NCBI RefSeq assembly: GCF_045348435.1
Contig: NZ_CP157484.1
Coordinates: 4,278,001 to 4,342,000 of the forward strand
DNA: 64,000 bases
Direction of reading: 5' to 3'
Source of the DNA: Alsobacter sp045348435
Lineage (GTDB): Bacteria; Pseudomonadota; Alphaproteobacteria; Rhizobiales; Beijerinckiaceae
Positions 27,710 to 35,597 of the stretch are shown here, in pieces (the stretch's first letter is position 1; each line of letters opens with the position of its first letter). The position numbers were made by a program, and so were the translations under genes. Under the pieces are notes generated by a model. That model saw nothing but the letters and a program-made list of their open reading frames with translations. It did not search any database and was not told where the DNA came from.

Positions 27710-27880
27710 ATGATTGCGCTGTTTTTCCTGGCCATCGCCACGCCCACTCTGCTGACGCTTTGGATCCACTGGCGCAAGCGGGGCCAACACGGGCCCGGCG
27801 GCGACGGCTCCACGGCCGATTCCGGCGGATGGTGCGACGGGGGGTCCGACGGCGGCGGCGGCGGCGATGGCGGGGATTGA
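27710..27880 (+). CDS. Small single-pass membrane protein with a glycine/aspartate-rich tail
   Basis: A 56-aa product. Residues 1-18 are strongly hydrophobic (MIALFFLAIATPTLLTLW), followed by a basic IHWRKRG stop-transfer, then a tail made almost only of Gly, Asp and Ser with one Cys (GGWCDGGSDGG then a poly-Gly run). Similar tiny proteins with a membrane helix and a C-terminal CDGG-type tail occur in Rhizobiales, but no function is known. The hydrophobic start and codon-periodic GC favour a real gene; the ribosome site is weak (GCTTGAG before ATG). It lies between eda and the isochorismatase-type gene. Confidence 0.55.
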   Translation: MIALFFLAIATPTLLTLWIHWRKRGQHGPGGDGSTADSGGWCDGGSDGGGGGDGGD

Positions 27881-27911
27881 TCCTGCGGGCGCCAGCGGCT
27901 AACGCTGGGCC

Positions 27912-28475
27912 ATGCTGACGCTGCCCCCCTCCACCGTCCTGCTGGCCATCGACATGCAGCAGGCCTTCGACGATCCGGCTTTTCCTCCACGCTGCAACCC
28001 GGATTGCGACCGCAACGGCCTCGCTCTCCTGGCCGCCTGGCGCGACCGGGGCATGCCGATCATTCACGTCCGGCACGATTCCGTGGAGCCCGGGTCGAAG
28101 CTGCGTCCTGACGCGCCCGGCAACGCCTTCCGGCCCGGCTTCGGCCCGCAGGGGGGCGAGGCGCTGGTGACCAAGAGCGTCAACGCGTCCTTCATCGGCA
28201 CGGACCTCGACCTGCGCCTTCGCCGGCTCGGCGCGACGCACGTTGTGGTGTTCGGGATCACGACGGACCAGTGCGTCTCCACCACGGTTCGGGTCGGGGC
28301 CAACATGGGCTGGCGCATGGTCGTGGCCAGCGACGCCTGCGCGTGCTTCGACATGCCCGGCCTCGACGGCGCGACCATCCCGGCCGAGACCGTCCAGGCC
28401 GTGCACCTCGCCACCCTGGCGGCGGAATTTGCAGACGTGCGCAGCACGGCCGAAATCGTGGCCGCGTTGCCGTAG
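27912..28475 (+). CDS. Isochorismatase-family cysteine hydrolase
   Basis: A 187-aa cytosolic hydrolase with the Asp-Lys-Cys triad of the family: Asp14 in LLAIDMQQAF, Lys88 in LVTKSVNASF and nucleophile Cys121 in GITTDQCVSTTVR, preceded by the usual cis-peptide position. Family members hydrolyse amides (nicotinamide, ureidoacrylate, N-carbamoylsarcosine) or isochorismate; the short length and TDQCVSTT form fit the generic cysteine hydrolase group, so the substrate is not assigned. It has no obvious operon partner. Confidence 0.87.
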   Translation: MLTLPPSTVLLAIDMQQAFDDPAFPPRCNPDCDRNGLALLAAWRDRGMPIIHVRHDSVEPGSKLRPDAPGNAFRPGFGPQGGEALVTKSVNASFIGTDLDLRLRRLGATHVVVFGITTDQCVSTTVRVGANMGWRMVVASDACACFDMPGLDGATIPAETVQAVHLATLAAEFADVRSTAEIVAALP

Positions 28476-28513
28476 CTGTCATCTCCAGCGCTCCGCGCCG
28501 CCGGGGATGACGG
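28476..28513. repeat. Intergenic palindromic repeat, family A short copy
   Basis: A 38-bp shortened copy: TGTCATCTCCAG at the left pairs imperfectly with GCCGGGGATGACGG at the right around a short GC loop. It begins directly after the stop of the hydrolase gene and lies between convergent genes. Confidence 0.55.
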
Positions 28514-28524
28514 AGGGATCGCGC

Positions 28525-28755
28525 TCAGTTCACCTTCTTCAGGAAACTGGTCTTCAGCATCAGGCCCTTGATGTTGTCGACGCGGCACTCGATGTGCTCG
28601 GGATCGTCGGTGAGGCGGATGCCTTTCACCTTCGTGCCCTGCTTGATGGTGGCGGACGTGCCCTTCACCTTCAGGTCCTTGATGACGTGCACGGTGTCGC
28701 CGTTCTGAAGCCGCGCGCCATTGCAGTCCTTCACGATCACGTCGTCGTCGCTCAT
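28525..28755 (-). CDS. PhnA-domain (YjdM-like) small protein
   Basis: A 76-aa protein consisting of only the C-terminal PhnA/YjdM domain, with VKDCNGARLQNGDTVHVIKD (8-27), LKVKGTSATIKQGTKVKGIR (28-47) and the closing LKTSFLKKV. Full-length YjdM has an N-terminal zinc ribbon, absent here. The name comes from the phosphonate locus of E. coli, but no phosphonate role is established for these proteins. ATG 28755 is the first residue of the domain, so the short form appears genuine. It is followed, on the same strand, by nothing closely spaced. Confidence 0.82.
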   Translation of the reverse strand: MSDDDVIVKDCNGARLQNGDTVHVIKDLKVKGTSATIKQGTKVKGIRLTDDPEHIECRVDNIKGLMLKTSFLKKVN

Positions 28756-28784
28756 GGTCGCCCCCGCAAGCCTGAGTTGAGCCG

Positions 28785-29723
28785 CTATTCCGGCTGGAAA
28801 TCGAACAGCGCCGTGTCCGGCGCGCTGGTGTTGTGCTTGGACGGATAGGCGCGTCCAAGCCAGAAGTCATGCGCGCGGCCGGAACGGAACTCCATCACGG
28901 GCTTCTGCCGCCAGCCTTTGTCAGTGGGCGCGCGCCACGCCACCTGCGACGAGTCCGCGTTGACGTCCGTCACATACATGGACCGCACCGCCGCGAAGGG
29001 GCGGCGCTTCACCGGGTTTTCCAGCGTCACCTCGATCGCCGTGCTCTGCTCGGTGAGGCTCGCGACCCGGACGCTCGCCGTGCCGCCCTGCGGGAAGGCG
29101 AGGTCGAAGGTCTTGGACTTCGGCGTGAACCGGATCGACTGGATCGCCACATAGGGGCGCTCCTTCTCGTCGATCTGGCCGATCAGCACCGAAGTGCCAT
29201 ACGCCACCTCGTCGAGCCGCGCCGGCGGCAGCGGGCGCAGGCGCCAGTAGCCGTCGAGCGGGTAGAGCACGAGGTGCTCATAGGGCCCCCGCGCCGTCTT
29301 GCTGAAGAGCTGGAGGAGGTAGATCGCCTTCTCCTCGCGATCGCCCACCCGCACCGGCACGTCGCCCTTGCGCCAGAACTCCGAATGCCGGTAGCCGACG
29401 AGCTGCATGGCGTCGTCCTCGAACAGGACGATCTTCTCCACCTTGTCCTCCGGCCCGGGAGGCTGGTCCTTGATGGTGCAGTTGGTGAAATCGGGCGCGC
29501 GGCTGTCCTGCGCGATGGAGCCGATCACGGCCGGAGCGCGGGCCTCGACGCGGAAGTGGCGCACCTTGGGGTTCTGGAAGGTGAGGTAGACGTTGTCGTC
29601 CTCGGCGCAGAGCGTGGGGATCGACTTGTTGCGCACCTCGACGGCGAGCGGCTGCTGGGCCTGCGCGGGAGCGACCGCGAGCAGCGCGAGAGCGGCGATA
29701 AGGGCTGAGGCGGTGAGGCGCAT
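28785..29723 (-). CDS. Exported hypothetical protein
   Basis: A 312-aa protein with a clear Sec signal peptide (MRLTASALIAALALLAVAPAQAQ, cleavage after AQA near 22), so periplasmic. The mature part looks beta-rich: PTLCAEDDNVYLTFQNP near 36, SRAPDFTNCTIKD near 74 and LFEDDAMQLVGYRHSEFW near 99, with two cysteines (39 and 82) that could form a disulfide. C-terminal YVTDVNADSSQVAW near 250 is followed by a tryptophan-rich segment. I do not recognise a characterised family. It starts 30 bp from the PhnA-domain gene on the same strand and may form an operon with it. Confidence 0.75.
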   Translation of the reverse strand: MRLTASALIAALALLAVAPAQAQQPLAVEVRNKSIPTLCAEDDNVYLTFQNPKVRHFRVEARAPAVIGSIAQDSRAPDFTNCTIKDQPPGPEDKVEKIVLFEDDAMQLVGYRHSEFWRKGDVPVRVGDREEKAIYLLQLFSKTARGPYEHLVLYPLDGYWRLRPLPPARLDEVAYGTSVLIGQIDEKERPYVAIQSIRFTPKSKTFDLAFPQGGTASVRVASLTEQSTAIEVTLENPVKRRPFAAVRSMYVTDVNADSSQVAWRAPTDKGWRQKPVMEFRSGRAHDFWLGRAYPSKHNTSAPDTALFDFQPE

Positions 29724-29771
29724 GGCGGTCCGGGAAGACGGAATTGAACGCGGGACGGTGGGGGGGTGGAA

Positions 29772-29901
29772 CCCTCTCCCGCGAAGCGGGGGAGGGCAAG
29801 GGAGGGGGTCGCCGAGCGCCGCTGAGGCTTCGGCCTTGCCCCGGCGCCCCCTCTGTCGTCTGCGCCGACATCTCCCCTGCTTCGCGGGAGAGAGGCTCGC
29901 G
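29772..29901. repeat. Intergenic hairpin repeats, family B
   Basis: CCCTCTCCCGCG-AAG-CGGGGGAGGG and a second arm set near 29868-29897 (CTCCCCTGCTTCGCGGGAGAG) lie between two same-strand genes. Both follow the pattern of a CCCTCTCCC arm, short GC loop and GGGAGAGGG arm found at five other gaps in this window. Confidence 0.65.
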
Positions 29902-29906
29902 CCCAG

Positions 29907-31091
29907 TTACGCCGGCTTGTTCTGCTCCAGGAACTCGCCCATCCGAACCAGCGCGCGCTGGATGTTCTCCGTCGAGTTGGCGTAGCTCAGCCGAATATAG
30001 CCCTCGCCATGCACCCCGAAATCCGGTCCGCCGATGGTGGCGACGCCGGCCTTTTCGAGCAGCGCGGACGCGAGCGGCTTCGCCTTCCAGCCAGTCTGCG
30101 CGATGTTCGGGAAGGCGTAGAACGCGCCCTTGGGCGTCACGGCCGAGACGCCCGGCAGAGCGTTGAGGCCTTCCACCACCACGCGCCGGCGGCGATCGAA
30201 TTCGGCCACCATGGCGTGGACGGCGTCCTGCGGCCCGGTCAGCGCCGCCAGGCCGGCGAACTGCGCCGAGGCGTTCACGCACGAATAGGAGTTCACCGCG
30301 AGCTTGCGGGCCGCGTCGTAGAGCGGCTTCGGCCACACCGAGTAGCCCATGCGCCAGCCGGTCATCGCGTAGGTCTTGGACCAGCCGTCGAGCAGGATGA
30401 GCCGATCGCGGATCTCCGGATAGGCCAGCAGCGTCTGGTGCTCCAGACCGTCATAGGTCATCTGCGCGTAGATCTCGTCCGACATGATCGCCACGTCGGG
30501 GAAACGGGCGAGGCCGGCGACCAGCTTGTCGATCTCGGCCTTGGGGGTGACGCCGCCGGTCGGGTTGGCGGGCGAGTTCAGGATCAGCAGGCGCGTCCTC
30601 GGGGTGATTAGCCCGAGCGTCTCCTCGGCCGAGAACGCAAAGCCGTTGCTCTCGCGCATCGGCACCGGCACGGGTTTCGCGCCCGTGAACTCGATCATGG
30701 AGCGATAGATCGGGAAGCCGGGATCCGGATACAGGATCTCGGCGCCGGGCTCGCCGAACATCAGGATGGCCATGAACATCGTGACCTTGCCGCCCGGCAC
30801 CACCAGCACGAGGTCCGGGTCGACATCGACCCCGAAGCGCTTGTGCAGGTCCGCCGCTACGGCCTCGCGGAGCGGCTTGATGCCGGTCGCGGGCGTGTAG
30901 CCATGGTGGCCATCGCGCAGCGCCTTGATGGCGGCCTCGACGATGTGCTCCGGCGTGCGGAAATCCGGCTGGCCGATGCCCAGGTTGATGATGTCGCGCC
31001 CCTGCGCGGCGAGGTCGGTCGCGCGCGCCAGCACCGCGAAGGCGTTCTCTTCGCCGATGCGGCCAAAGGCGTCCGTGATGTGAAGGGTCAT
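29907..31091 (-). CDS. PLP-dependent class I aminotransferase, aspartate-aminotransferase-like
   Basis: A 394-aa fold-type-I aminotransferase. It carries NLGIGQPDF (36-44), YTPATGIKPLREA near 70, NSPANPTGGV near 167, the PLP lysine in LDGWSKTYAMTGWRMGY near 233-249 and the C-terminal carboxylate-binding arginine in YIRLSYANS near 368. ATG 31091 has GGGGGAG upstream and begins the family N-terminus; in-frame ATG further upstream enters the divergent gene's promoter. Likely transfers the amino group of an amino acid to 2-oxoglutarate; aspartate, aromatic or branched-chain substrates cannot be told apart here. It is divergent from the sugar-acid dehydratase. Confidence 0.9.
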   Translation of the reverse strand: MTLHITDAFGRIGEENAFAVLARATDLAAQGRDIINLGIGQPDFRTPEHIVEAAIKALRDGHHGYTPATGIKPLREAVAADLHKRFGVDVDPDLVLVVPGGKVTMFMAILMFGEPGAEILYPDPGFPIYRSMIEFTGAKPVPVPMRESNGFAFSAEETLGLITPRTRLLILNSPANPTGGVTPKAEIDKLVAGLARFPDVAIMSDEIYAQMTYDGLEHQTLLAYPEIRDRLILLDGWSKTYAMTGWRMGYSVWPKPLYDAARKLAVNSYSCVNASAQFAGLAALTGPQDAVHAMVAEFDRRRRVVVEGLNALPGVSAVTPKGAFYAFPNIAQTGWKAKPLASALLEKAGVATIGGPDFGVHGEGYIRLSYANSTENIQRALVRMGEFLEQNKPA

Positions 31092-31208
31092 CGGCGTCGT
31101 CTCCCCCGGTGCGCGTCGTGTCAGAAGCCTGCGCGTGCATGCATCACCCCGACGCCAAGCGCAACAGTGAGCACACAGCCCCTGCGCGTCCGCCGCATGC
31201 ATCCGGCG

Positions 31209-31223
31209 TTGATTTCCGTGCGC
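31209..31223 (+). promoter_or_regulatory. Shared 15-bp element, copy 1 (upstream of sugar-acid dehydratase)
   Basis: TTGATTTCCGTGCGC, 100 bp upstream of the dehydratase ATG, recurs exactly at 38833-38847 upstream of the sugar transporter ATPase in the same orientation; both are followed about 8-10 bp later by GATGCnGCCGCCG-like sequence. TTGATT could be a -35 hexamer. Either a common promoter or a common regulator site. Confidence 0.5.
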
Positions 31224-31308
31224 ATTTGGGGCGATGCTGCCGCCGAAATCAAATCGGTTCGATCGACGTCCGGCGTCGGTCGAGCACGCACACCTGGGAG
31301 AAGACGCA

Positions 31309-33237
31309 ATGGCGGGCGACAACGGCCACAAGGGCGACGGTACGGGCGGCGCGCCGCTCTCCGAGGAGCCGCGCAATGGCGCGCACGCACCCGCCAAGCA
31401 CGACCAGTCCGTCACCACCGACCACGTTCCGGCCGACTCCGTGATGGAAGGCGCCAAGCGCCGCCTGCGGTCGCAGCTCTGGTTCGACAACCCCGAGAAC
31501 CCCGGCATGACGGCGCTCTACCTGGAGCGCTACCTGAACTTCGGCCTGACTCGCGAAGAGCTGATGTCCGGCAAGCCGATCATCGGCATCGCCCAGACCG
31601 GCTCGGACCTGTCGCCCTGCAACCGCCATCACCTGGATCTCGCCAAGCGCGTCCGCGAGGGCATCACGGCCGCGGGCGGCGTCGCCTTCGAGTTCCCGGT
31701 GCACCCGATCCAGGAAACCGGCAAGCGTCCCACGGCGTCGCTCGACCGCAACCTCGCCTATCTGGGTCTCGTGGAGATCCTCTACGGCTACCCGCTCGAC
31801 GGCGTCGTGCTGACCACCGGCTGCGACAAGACCACGCCGGCCTGCATCATGGCGGCCGCCACGGTGAACATCCCGTCCATCGTGCTCTCGGGCGGACCGA
31901 TGCTGAACGGCTGGTGGAAGGGCGAGCGCTCCGGCTCCGGCACGATCGTGTGGCAGTCGCGCGAGCGCCTCGCCACCGGCGAGATCGGCTACGAGGAGTT
32001 CATGGACATCGTGGCGTCGTCGGCCCCGTCGGTCGGCCACTGCAACACCATGGGCACCGCCTCCACGATGAACTCGCTGGCCGAGTCGCTCGGCATGAGC
32101 CTGCCGGGCTGCGCCGCCATCCCGGCGCCCTACCGCGAGCGCGGGCAGATCTCCTACGAAACCGGCAAGCGCATCGTCGACATGGTGTGGGAGGACCTGA
32201 AGCCCTCCGACATCCTCACCCGCGAGGCCTTCGAGAACACCATCGTGGTGAACTCGGCCATCGGCGGCTCCACCAACGCGCCGATCCACATCAACGCGAT
32301 CGCGCGCCACATCGGCGTCGAGCTCGACGTGTTCGACTGGCAGAAATACGGCCTCGAAGTGCCGCTGCTCGTGAACCTGCAGCCGGCCGGCTACTATCTC
32401 GGCGAGGAATATCACCGCGCCGGCGGCGTGCCGGCGGTCGTGAACGAGCTCATGAAGAAGGGCCTCATTCACGAGAACGCTCTGACGGTGAACGGCAAGA
32501 GCATCGGCGACAACTGCCGCAACACCACCGTGCAGGACACGGACGTGATCTACCCGATCGAGAAGCCCATGCGGGTCAACGCCGGTTTCGTGGTGCTGAA
32601 GGGCAACCTGTTCGACAACGCGGTCATGAAGACCAGCGTAATCTCGGAGGAGTTCCGCAACCGGTACCTGTCGAATCCGAACGATCCCGAGGCCTTCGAG
32701 GGCCGCGCCATCGTGTTCGACGGGCCGGAGGACTACCACCACCGCATCGAGGACCCGTCGCTCGAGATCGACGAGAACTGCATGCTGTTCATGCGCGGCG
32801 CCGGGGCCATCGGCTATCCGGGCGCGGCCGAGGTCGTGAACATGCAGCCGCCGGCGGCGCTGATCAAAAAGGGCGTCCACGCCCTGCCGTGCATCGGCGA
32901 CGGCCGCCAGTCCGGCACGTCGGGCTCGCCCTCCATCCTGAACGCCTCGCCCGAGGCGGCGGCCGGCGGCGGCCTCGCGATCCTGAAGACCGGCGACCGC
33001 GTCCGCATCGACCTGCGCAAGGGCACGGCCGACATCCTGATCTCGGCCGAGGAGCTGAACCAGCGCCGCGCCGACCTGCAGGCCCATGGCGGCTACAAGT
33101 CTCCCGCCAGCCAGACCCCCTGGCAGGAGATCCAGCGCGGCATGGTCGACCAGCTCGGCTCTGGCATGGTGCTGAAGCCGGCCGTGAAGTACCAGAAGGT
33201 CGCCCAGTCCATGGGCGTGCCGCGCGACAACCACTGA
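31309..33237 (+). CDS. IlvD/Edd-family sugar-acid dehydratase
   Basis: A 642-aa dehydratase related to dihydroxyacid dehydratase, 6-phosphogluconate dehydratase and pentonate dehydratases; it removes water from an aldonic acid to give a 2-keto-3-deoxy acid. Iron-sulfur ligands are C104 (SDLSPCNRHH), C172 (TTGCDKTTP) and C245 (GHCNTMGTAST); GDGRQSGTSGSPS near 555 is the metal-binding C-terminal signature. Length and the SDLSPCNRHH form fit the L-arabinonate/D-xylonate group rather than IlvD. A hydrophilic 45-residue N-terminal extension is unusual. ATG 31309 follows GGGAG. The 15-bp element upstream and the sugar-acid genes nearby suggest pentonate or tetronate catabolism; the exact substrate is not determined. 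Confidence 0.88.
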   Translation: MAGDNGHKGDGTGGAPLSEEPRNGAHAPAKHDQSVTTDHVPADSVMEGAKRRLRSQLWFDNPENPGMTALYLERYLNFGLTREELMSGKPIIGIAQTGSDLSPCNRHHLDLAKRVREGITAAGGVAFEFPVHPIQETGKRPTASLDRNLAYLGLVEILYGYPLDGVVLTTGCDKTTPACIMAAATVNIPSIVLSGGPMLNGWWKGERSGSGTIVWQSRERLATGEIGYEEFMDIVASSAPSVGHCNTMGTASTMNSLAESLGMSLPGCAAIPAPYRERGQISYETGKRIVDMVWEDLKPSDILTREAFENTIVVNSAIGGSTNAPIHINAIARHIGVELDVFDWQKYGLEVPLLVNLQPAGYYLGEEYHRAGGVPAVVNELMKKGLIHENALTVNGKSIGDNCRNTTVQDTDVIYPIEKPMRVNAGFVVLKGNLFDNAVMKTSVISEEFRNRYLSNPNDPEAFEGRAIVFDGPEDYHHRIEDPSLEIDENCMLFMRGAGAIGYPGAAEVVNMQPPAALIKKGVHALPCIGDGRQSGTSGSPSILNASPEAAAGGGLAILKTGDRVRIDLRKGTADILISAEELNQRRADLQAHGGYKSPASQTPWQEIQRGMVDQLGSGMVLKPAVKYQKVAQSMGVPRDNH

Positions 33238-33254
33238 GGCGGCCCGCCGCCGCT

Positions 33255-33393
33255 CCCCTCTCCCGCTTGGCGGGAGAGGGGCAGGGGTGAGGGTCGTTCG
33301 ACAGCCGCGAACGTCCTCCTGAATCACTCAAGATCGAAAAGTCAGGCTCCCCCGCCACCCTCACCCCTGCCCCTCTCCCCTCGTGGGGAGAGG
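33255..33393. repeat. Intergenic hairpin repeats, family B, in inverted pair
   Basis: CCCCTCTCCCGC-TTGG-CGGGAGAGGGG (33255-33281) continues with GCAGGGGTGAGGG; about 60 bp later the complementary ACCCTCACCCCTGCCCC leads into CTCTCCCCTCGTGGGGAGAG. The two units are mirror images, so the entire 140-bp gap can form one large stem. Confidence 0.7.
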
Positions 33394-33407
33394 GAGAGAC
33401 CGAGCCC

Positions 33408-34133
33408 ATGCACCAGCCAGCCTCCGTCCCAGCCCCCGCGTCCGGCCTCCCTATCGGCCCCGAGGTGGACACCCATCCGGCCCCCCGCCCGGAGCGGCGC
33501 ACGCTCGCCGGGCGGTTCGTGGATCTGGTCCCGCTCGACCCCGAGGCGCATGGACCGTCGCTCTGGGCCGAATCTCACGGCTCTGGCAAGGACGCCATCT
33601 GGCAGTATTTGTTCGAGCCGCCCTTCCCGGATTTCGACAGCTTCAAGGCCCATCTGGAGCGCAAGGCCGCGTCCGAGGACCCGCTGTTCTTCGCCATCGT
33701 CGACAAGGCGACCGGCAAGGCGGTTGGCTACGAGACGCTGATGCGCATCGATGCGGCGCACCGGGTGATCGAGGTCGGCAACATCATGTACGGGGCGAGC
33801 CTCCAGCGCACGCCCGGCGCCACCGAGGCGCAGTACCTGCTGGCCCGCCACGTGTTCGACGATCTCGGCTACCGCCGCTTCGAGTGGAAGTGCAACGCCC
33901 TGAACGCGCCGTCCAGGCGCGCCGCCGAGCGCTTCGGCTTCACCTATGAGGGGCTTTTCCGGCAGCACATGATCGTGCAGGGGCGCAACCGCGACACGGC
34001 CTGGTTCTCGATGCTCGACAGCGAGTGGCCATCCCGCAAGGCGGCCTTCGAGCGCTGGCTTGCGCCCGACAACTTCGATGCGCAGGGGCGCCAGAAGCGC
34101 AGCCTCGCCGAACTCCGGGAGAAGGCGCGGTGA
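33408..34133 (+). CDS. GNAT acetyltransferase, RimJ/RimL type
   Basis: A 241-aa acetyltransferase of the RimJ/RimL group, members of which acetylate protein N-termini or small amines. After a proline-rich 30-residue start comes RTLAGRFVDLVPLDPEAHG (31-49), AIVDKATGKAVGYETLMRID near 96, YGASLQRTPGATEAQYLLAR near 128 (acetyl-CoA loop) and WKCNALNAPSRRAAERFGF near 158, all hallmarks. The following gene overlaps by 4 bp (GTGA), so they form a two-gene operon of two GNATs. Substrate unknown. Confidence 0.85.
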   Translation: MHQPASVPAPASGLPIGPEVDTHPAPRPERRTLAGRFVDLVPLDPEAHGPSLWAESHGSGKDAIWQYLFEPPFPDFDSFKAHLERKAASEDPLFFAIVDKATGKAVGYETLMRIDAAHRVIEVGNIMYGASLQRTPGATEAQYLLARHVFDDLGYRRFEWKCNALNAPSRRAAERFGFTYEGLFRQHMIVQGRNRDTAWFSMLDSEWPSRKAAFERWLAPDNFDAQGRQKRSLAELREKAR

Positions 34134-34588
34134 GCGGACTGGCGAGCCTGAGGCGCGCGACGCCTGACGATCTCGGCGCCTTGGTCGCCCTGCAGCGCGC
34201 CGCCTATGCGCAGAACCGCGCCCTCTTGGGCGTGGAGCCGCTGCCCCTTCAGGCGGACTACGAGGCCGTGCTCCGGGACTGGGAGGTCTGGCTAGCCGAC
34301 GGCCCGGCGGGCCTCGCGGGCGCGCTCATCCTGGAGCTCAGGCCCGACGATCTTCTGATCTGGAGCGTCGCCGCAGACCCGGGCGCGCAGCGCAGCGGCT
34401 TCGGCAACCGCCTGCTCGCCGCCGCCGAGGAACGCGCCCGTCAGCTCGGCCGCACGGCCATCCGCCTCTACACCGGCCAGGCGCTCACCCACAACGTGGC
34501 CTGGTACAGCCGCAAGGGCTATCGGGTCGAGTCCGTCGAGCCCATGCCGGACCGGATCCTCGTCCACATGGTCAAGACCGACTTCTAG
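34130..34588 (+). CDS. GNAT N-acetyltransferase
   Basis: A 152-aa single-domain GNAT. It contains LRRATPDDLGALVALQRAAY (6-25), the central strand LLIWSVAADPGAQRSGFGNR near 80-99 with the acetyl-CoA loop, and TGQALTHNVAWYSRKGYRV near 116-134. GTG 34130 overlaps the stop of the upstream GNAT and follows GGGAGAAGG, strong evidence for a coupled start; a longer in-frame extension to 34025 would lie within the previous gene. Function unassigned. Confidence 0.83.
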   Translation: MSGLASLRRATPDDLGALVALQRAAYAQNRALLGVEPLPLQADYEAVLRDWEVWLADGPAGLAGALILELRPDDLLIWSVAADPGAQRSGFGNRLLAAAEERARQLGRTAIRLYTGQALTHNVAWYSRKGYRVESVEPMPDRILVHMVKTDF

Positions 34589-34611
34589 ACAACGCCGCAG
34601 GGAGAGAACGA

Positions 34612-35358
34612 ATGGCCAAGAGGCTGCAGGGCAAGGTCGCGGTCGTCACCGCCGCCGGACAGGGCATCGGGCGCGCGATCGCGGAGGCCTATGTGGCCGA
34701 AGGCGCCACCGTATGGGCGACCGACCTCGACGTCGCCAAGCTCGACGGCCTTGCGCGCGCCAAGCGCCGCAAGCTGGACGTGCTCTCCGACAAGCAGGTC
34801 GCGAACTTCGCCGAGAAAGTCGGCCCCATCGACATCCTGTGCAACGCCGCCGGCTACGTGCACCACGGCACCGTGCTGGAGACCGACGACAAGGCCTGGG
34901 ATTTCTCCTTCGACCTCAACGTCCGCTCCATGCACCGCATGATCAAGGCCTTCCTGCCCGGCATGCTGGAGAAGGGCGGCGGCGCCATCGTCAACATCGC
35001 GTCCGGCGCCGGCTCGGTGCGCGGCATCCCGAACCGCTATGTCTACGGAACCACCAAGGCGGCCGTGATCGGCCTGACCAAGGCGGTGGCGGCCGACTTC
35101 ATCCGCAAGGGCGTCCGCGCCAACGCGATCTGCCCGGGCACCATCGAGAGCCCCTCGCTGGACCAGCGCATCGAAACGCTGGCCAAGGAGACCAAGCAGC
35201 CGGTCGAGAAGGTCCGCCAGGCCTTCGTCGACCGCCAGCCCATCGGTCGCCTCGGCAAACCCGAGGAGATCGCCGCCATGGCGGTGTATCTCGCCGGCGA
35301 TGAGAGCGCCTACACGACCGGCCAGATCTTCCTGGTGGATGGGGGTTTTGCGCTCTGA
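34612..35358 (+). CDS. SDR-family oxidoreductase
   Basis: A 248-aa classical short-chain dehydrogenase. Cofactor motif TAAGQGIG lies at 13-20, an acidic residue ends beta-2 (WATDLD, 35-40, favouring NAD), NNAG is represented by CNAAG at 77-81, and catalytic residues are Ser131, Tyr145 and Lys149 (YGTTK). The sequence resembles the 2-keto-3-deoxy-L-fuconate dehydrogenase / DHRS6 (BDH2) group, which oxidises hydroxyls of 2-keto-3-deoxy sugar acids or 3-hydroxybutyrate. Starting 1.4 kb after a sugar-acid dehydratase, the first role is the better inference. ATG 34612 follows GGGAGAG. Confidence 0.88.
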   Translation: MAKRLQGKVAVVTAAGQGIGRAIAEAYVAEGATVWATDLDVAKLDGLARAKRRKLDVLSDKQVANFAEKVGPIDILCNAAGYVHHGTVLETDDKAWDFSFDLNVRSMHRMIKAFLPGMLEKGGGAIVNIASGAGSVRGIPNRYVYGTTKAAVIGLTKAVAADFIRKGVRANAICPGTIESPSLDQRIETLAKETKQPVEKVRQAFVDRQPIGRLGKPEEIAAMAVYLAGDESAYTTGQIFLVDGGFAL

Positions 35359-35415
35359 GCTGGGCGGCCTCGGCCTGCCTGCCCGGCGAACCAGCCGCCT
35401 AGCGCCACTTTCTCT

Positions 35416-35526
35416 CCGTCATCCCCGGCGGCGCGAAGCGCCGGGAAGGGGATCCAGCGGAACGGCGACGAGAAGGCTGGATCCCCTTCCCCTCCGCGGC
35501 TGCGCCGCTCCGGCCGGGGATGACGG
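35416..35526. repeat. Intergenic palindromic repeat, family A copy 3
   Basis: CCGTCATCCCCGG opens and CCGGGGATGACGG closes this 111-bp unit; GGGATCCAGC and CTGGATCCCC are inside. It occupies most of the 239-bp gap between the SDR and DenD-like genes and is the best conserved copy in the window. Confidence 0.8.
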
Positions 35527-35597
35527 AGAGAGTTGCGCCCATTCGGCCCGAGGAAGCGGCGTCTGAGCCTCAAAAAGCAAACACGGGAGGAACCCCC

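Noticed and set aside
31249..33327. 692-codon frame antisense to the sugar-acid dehydratase
   Set aside because: Composition-driven shadow of a conserved gene; no family resemblance and no ribosome site.
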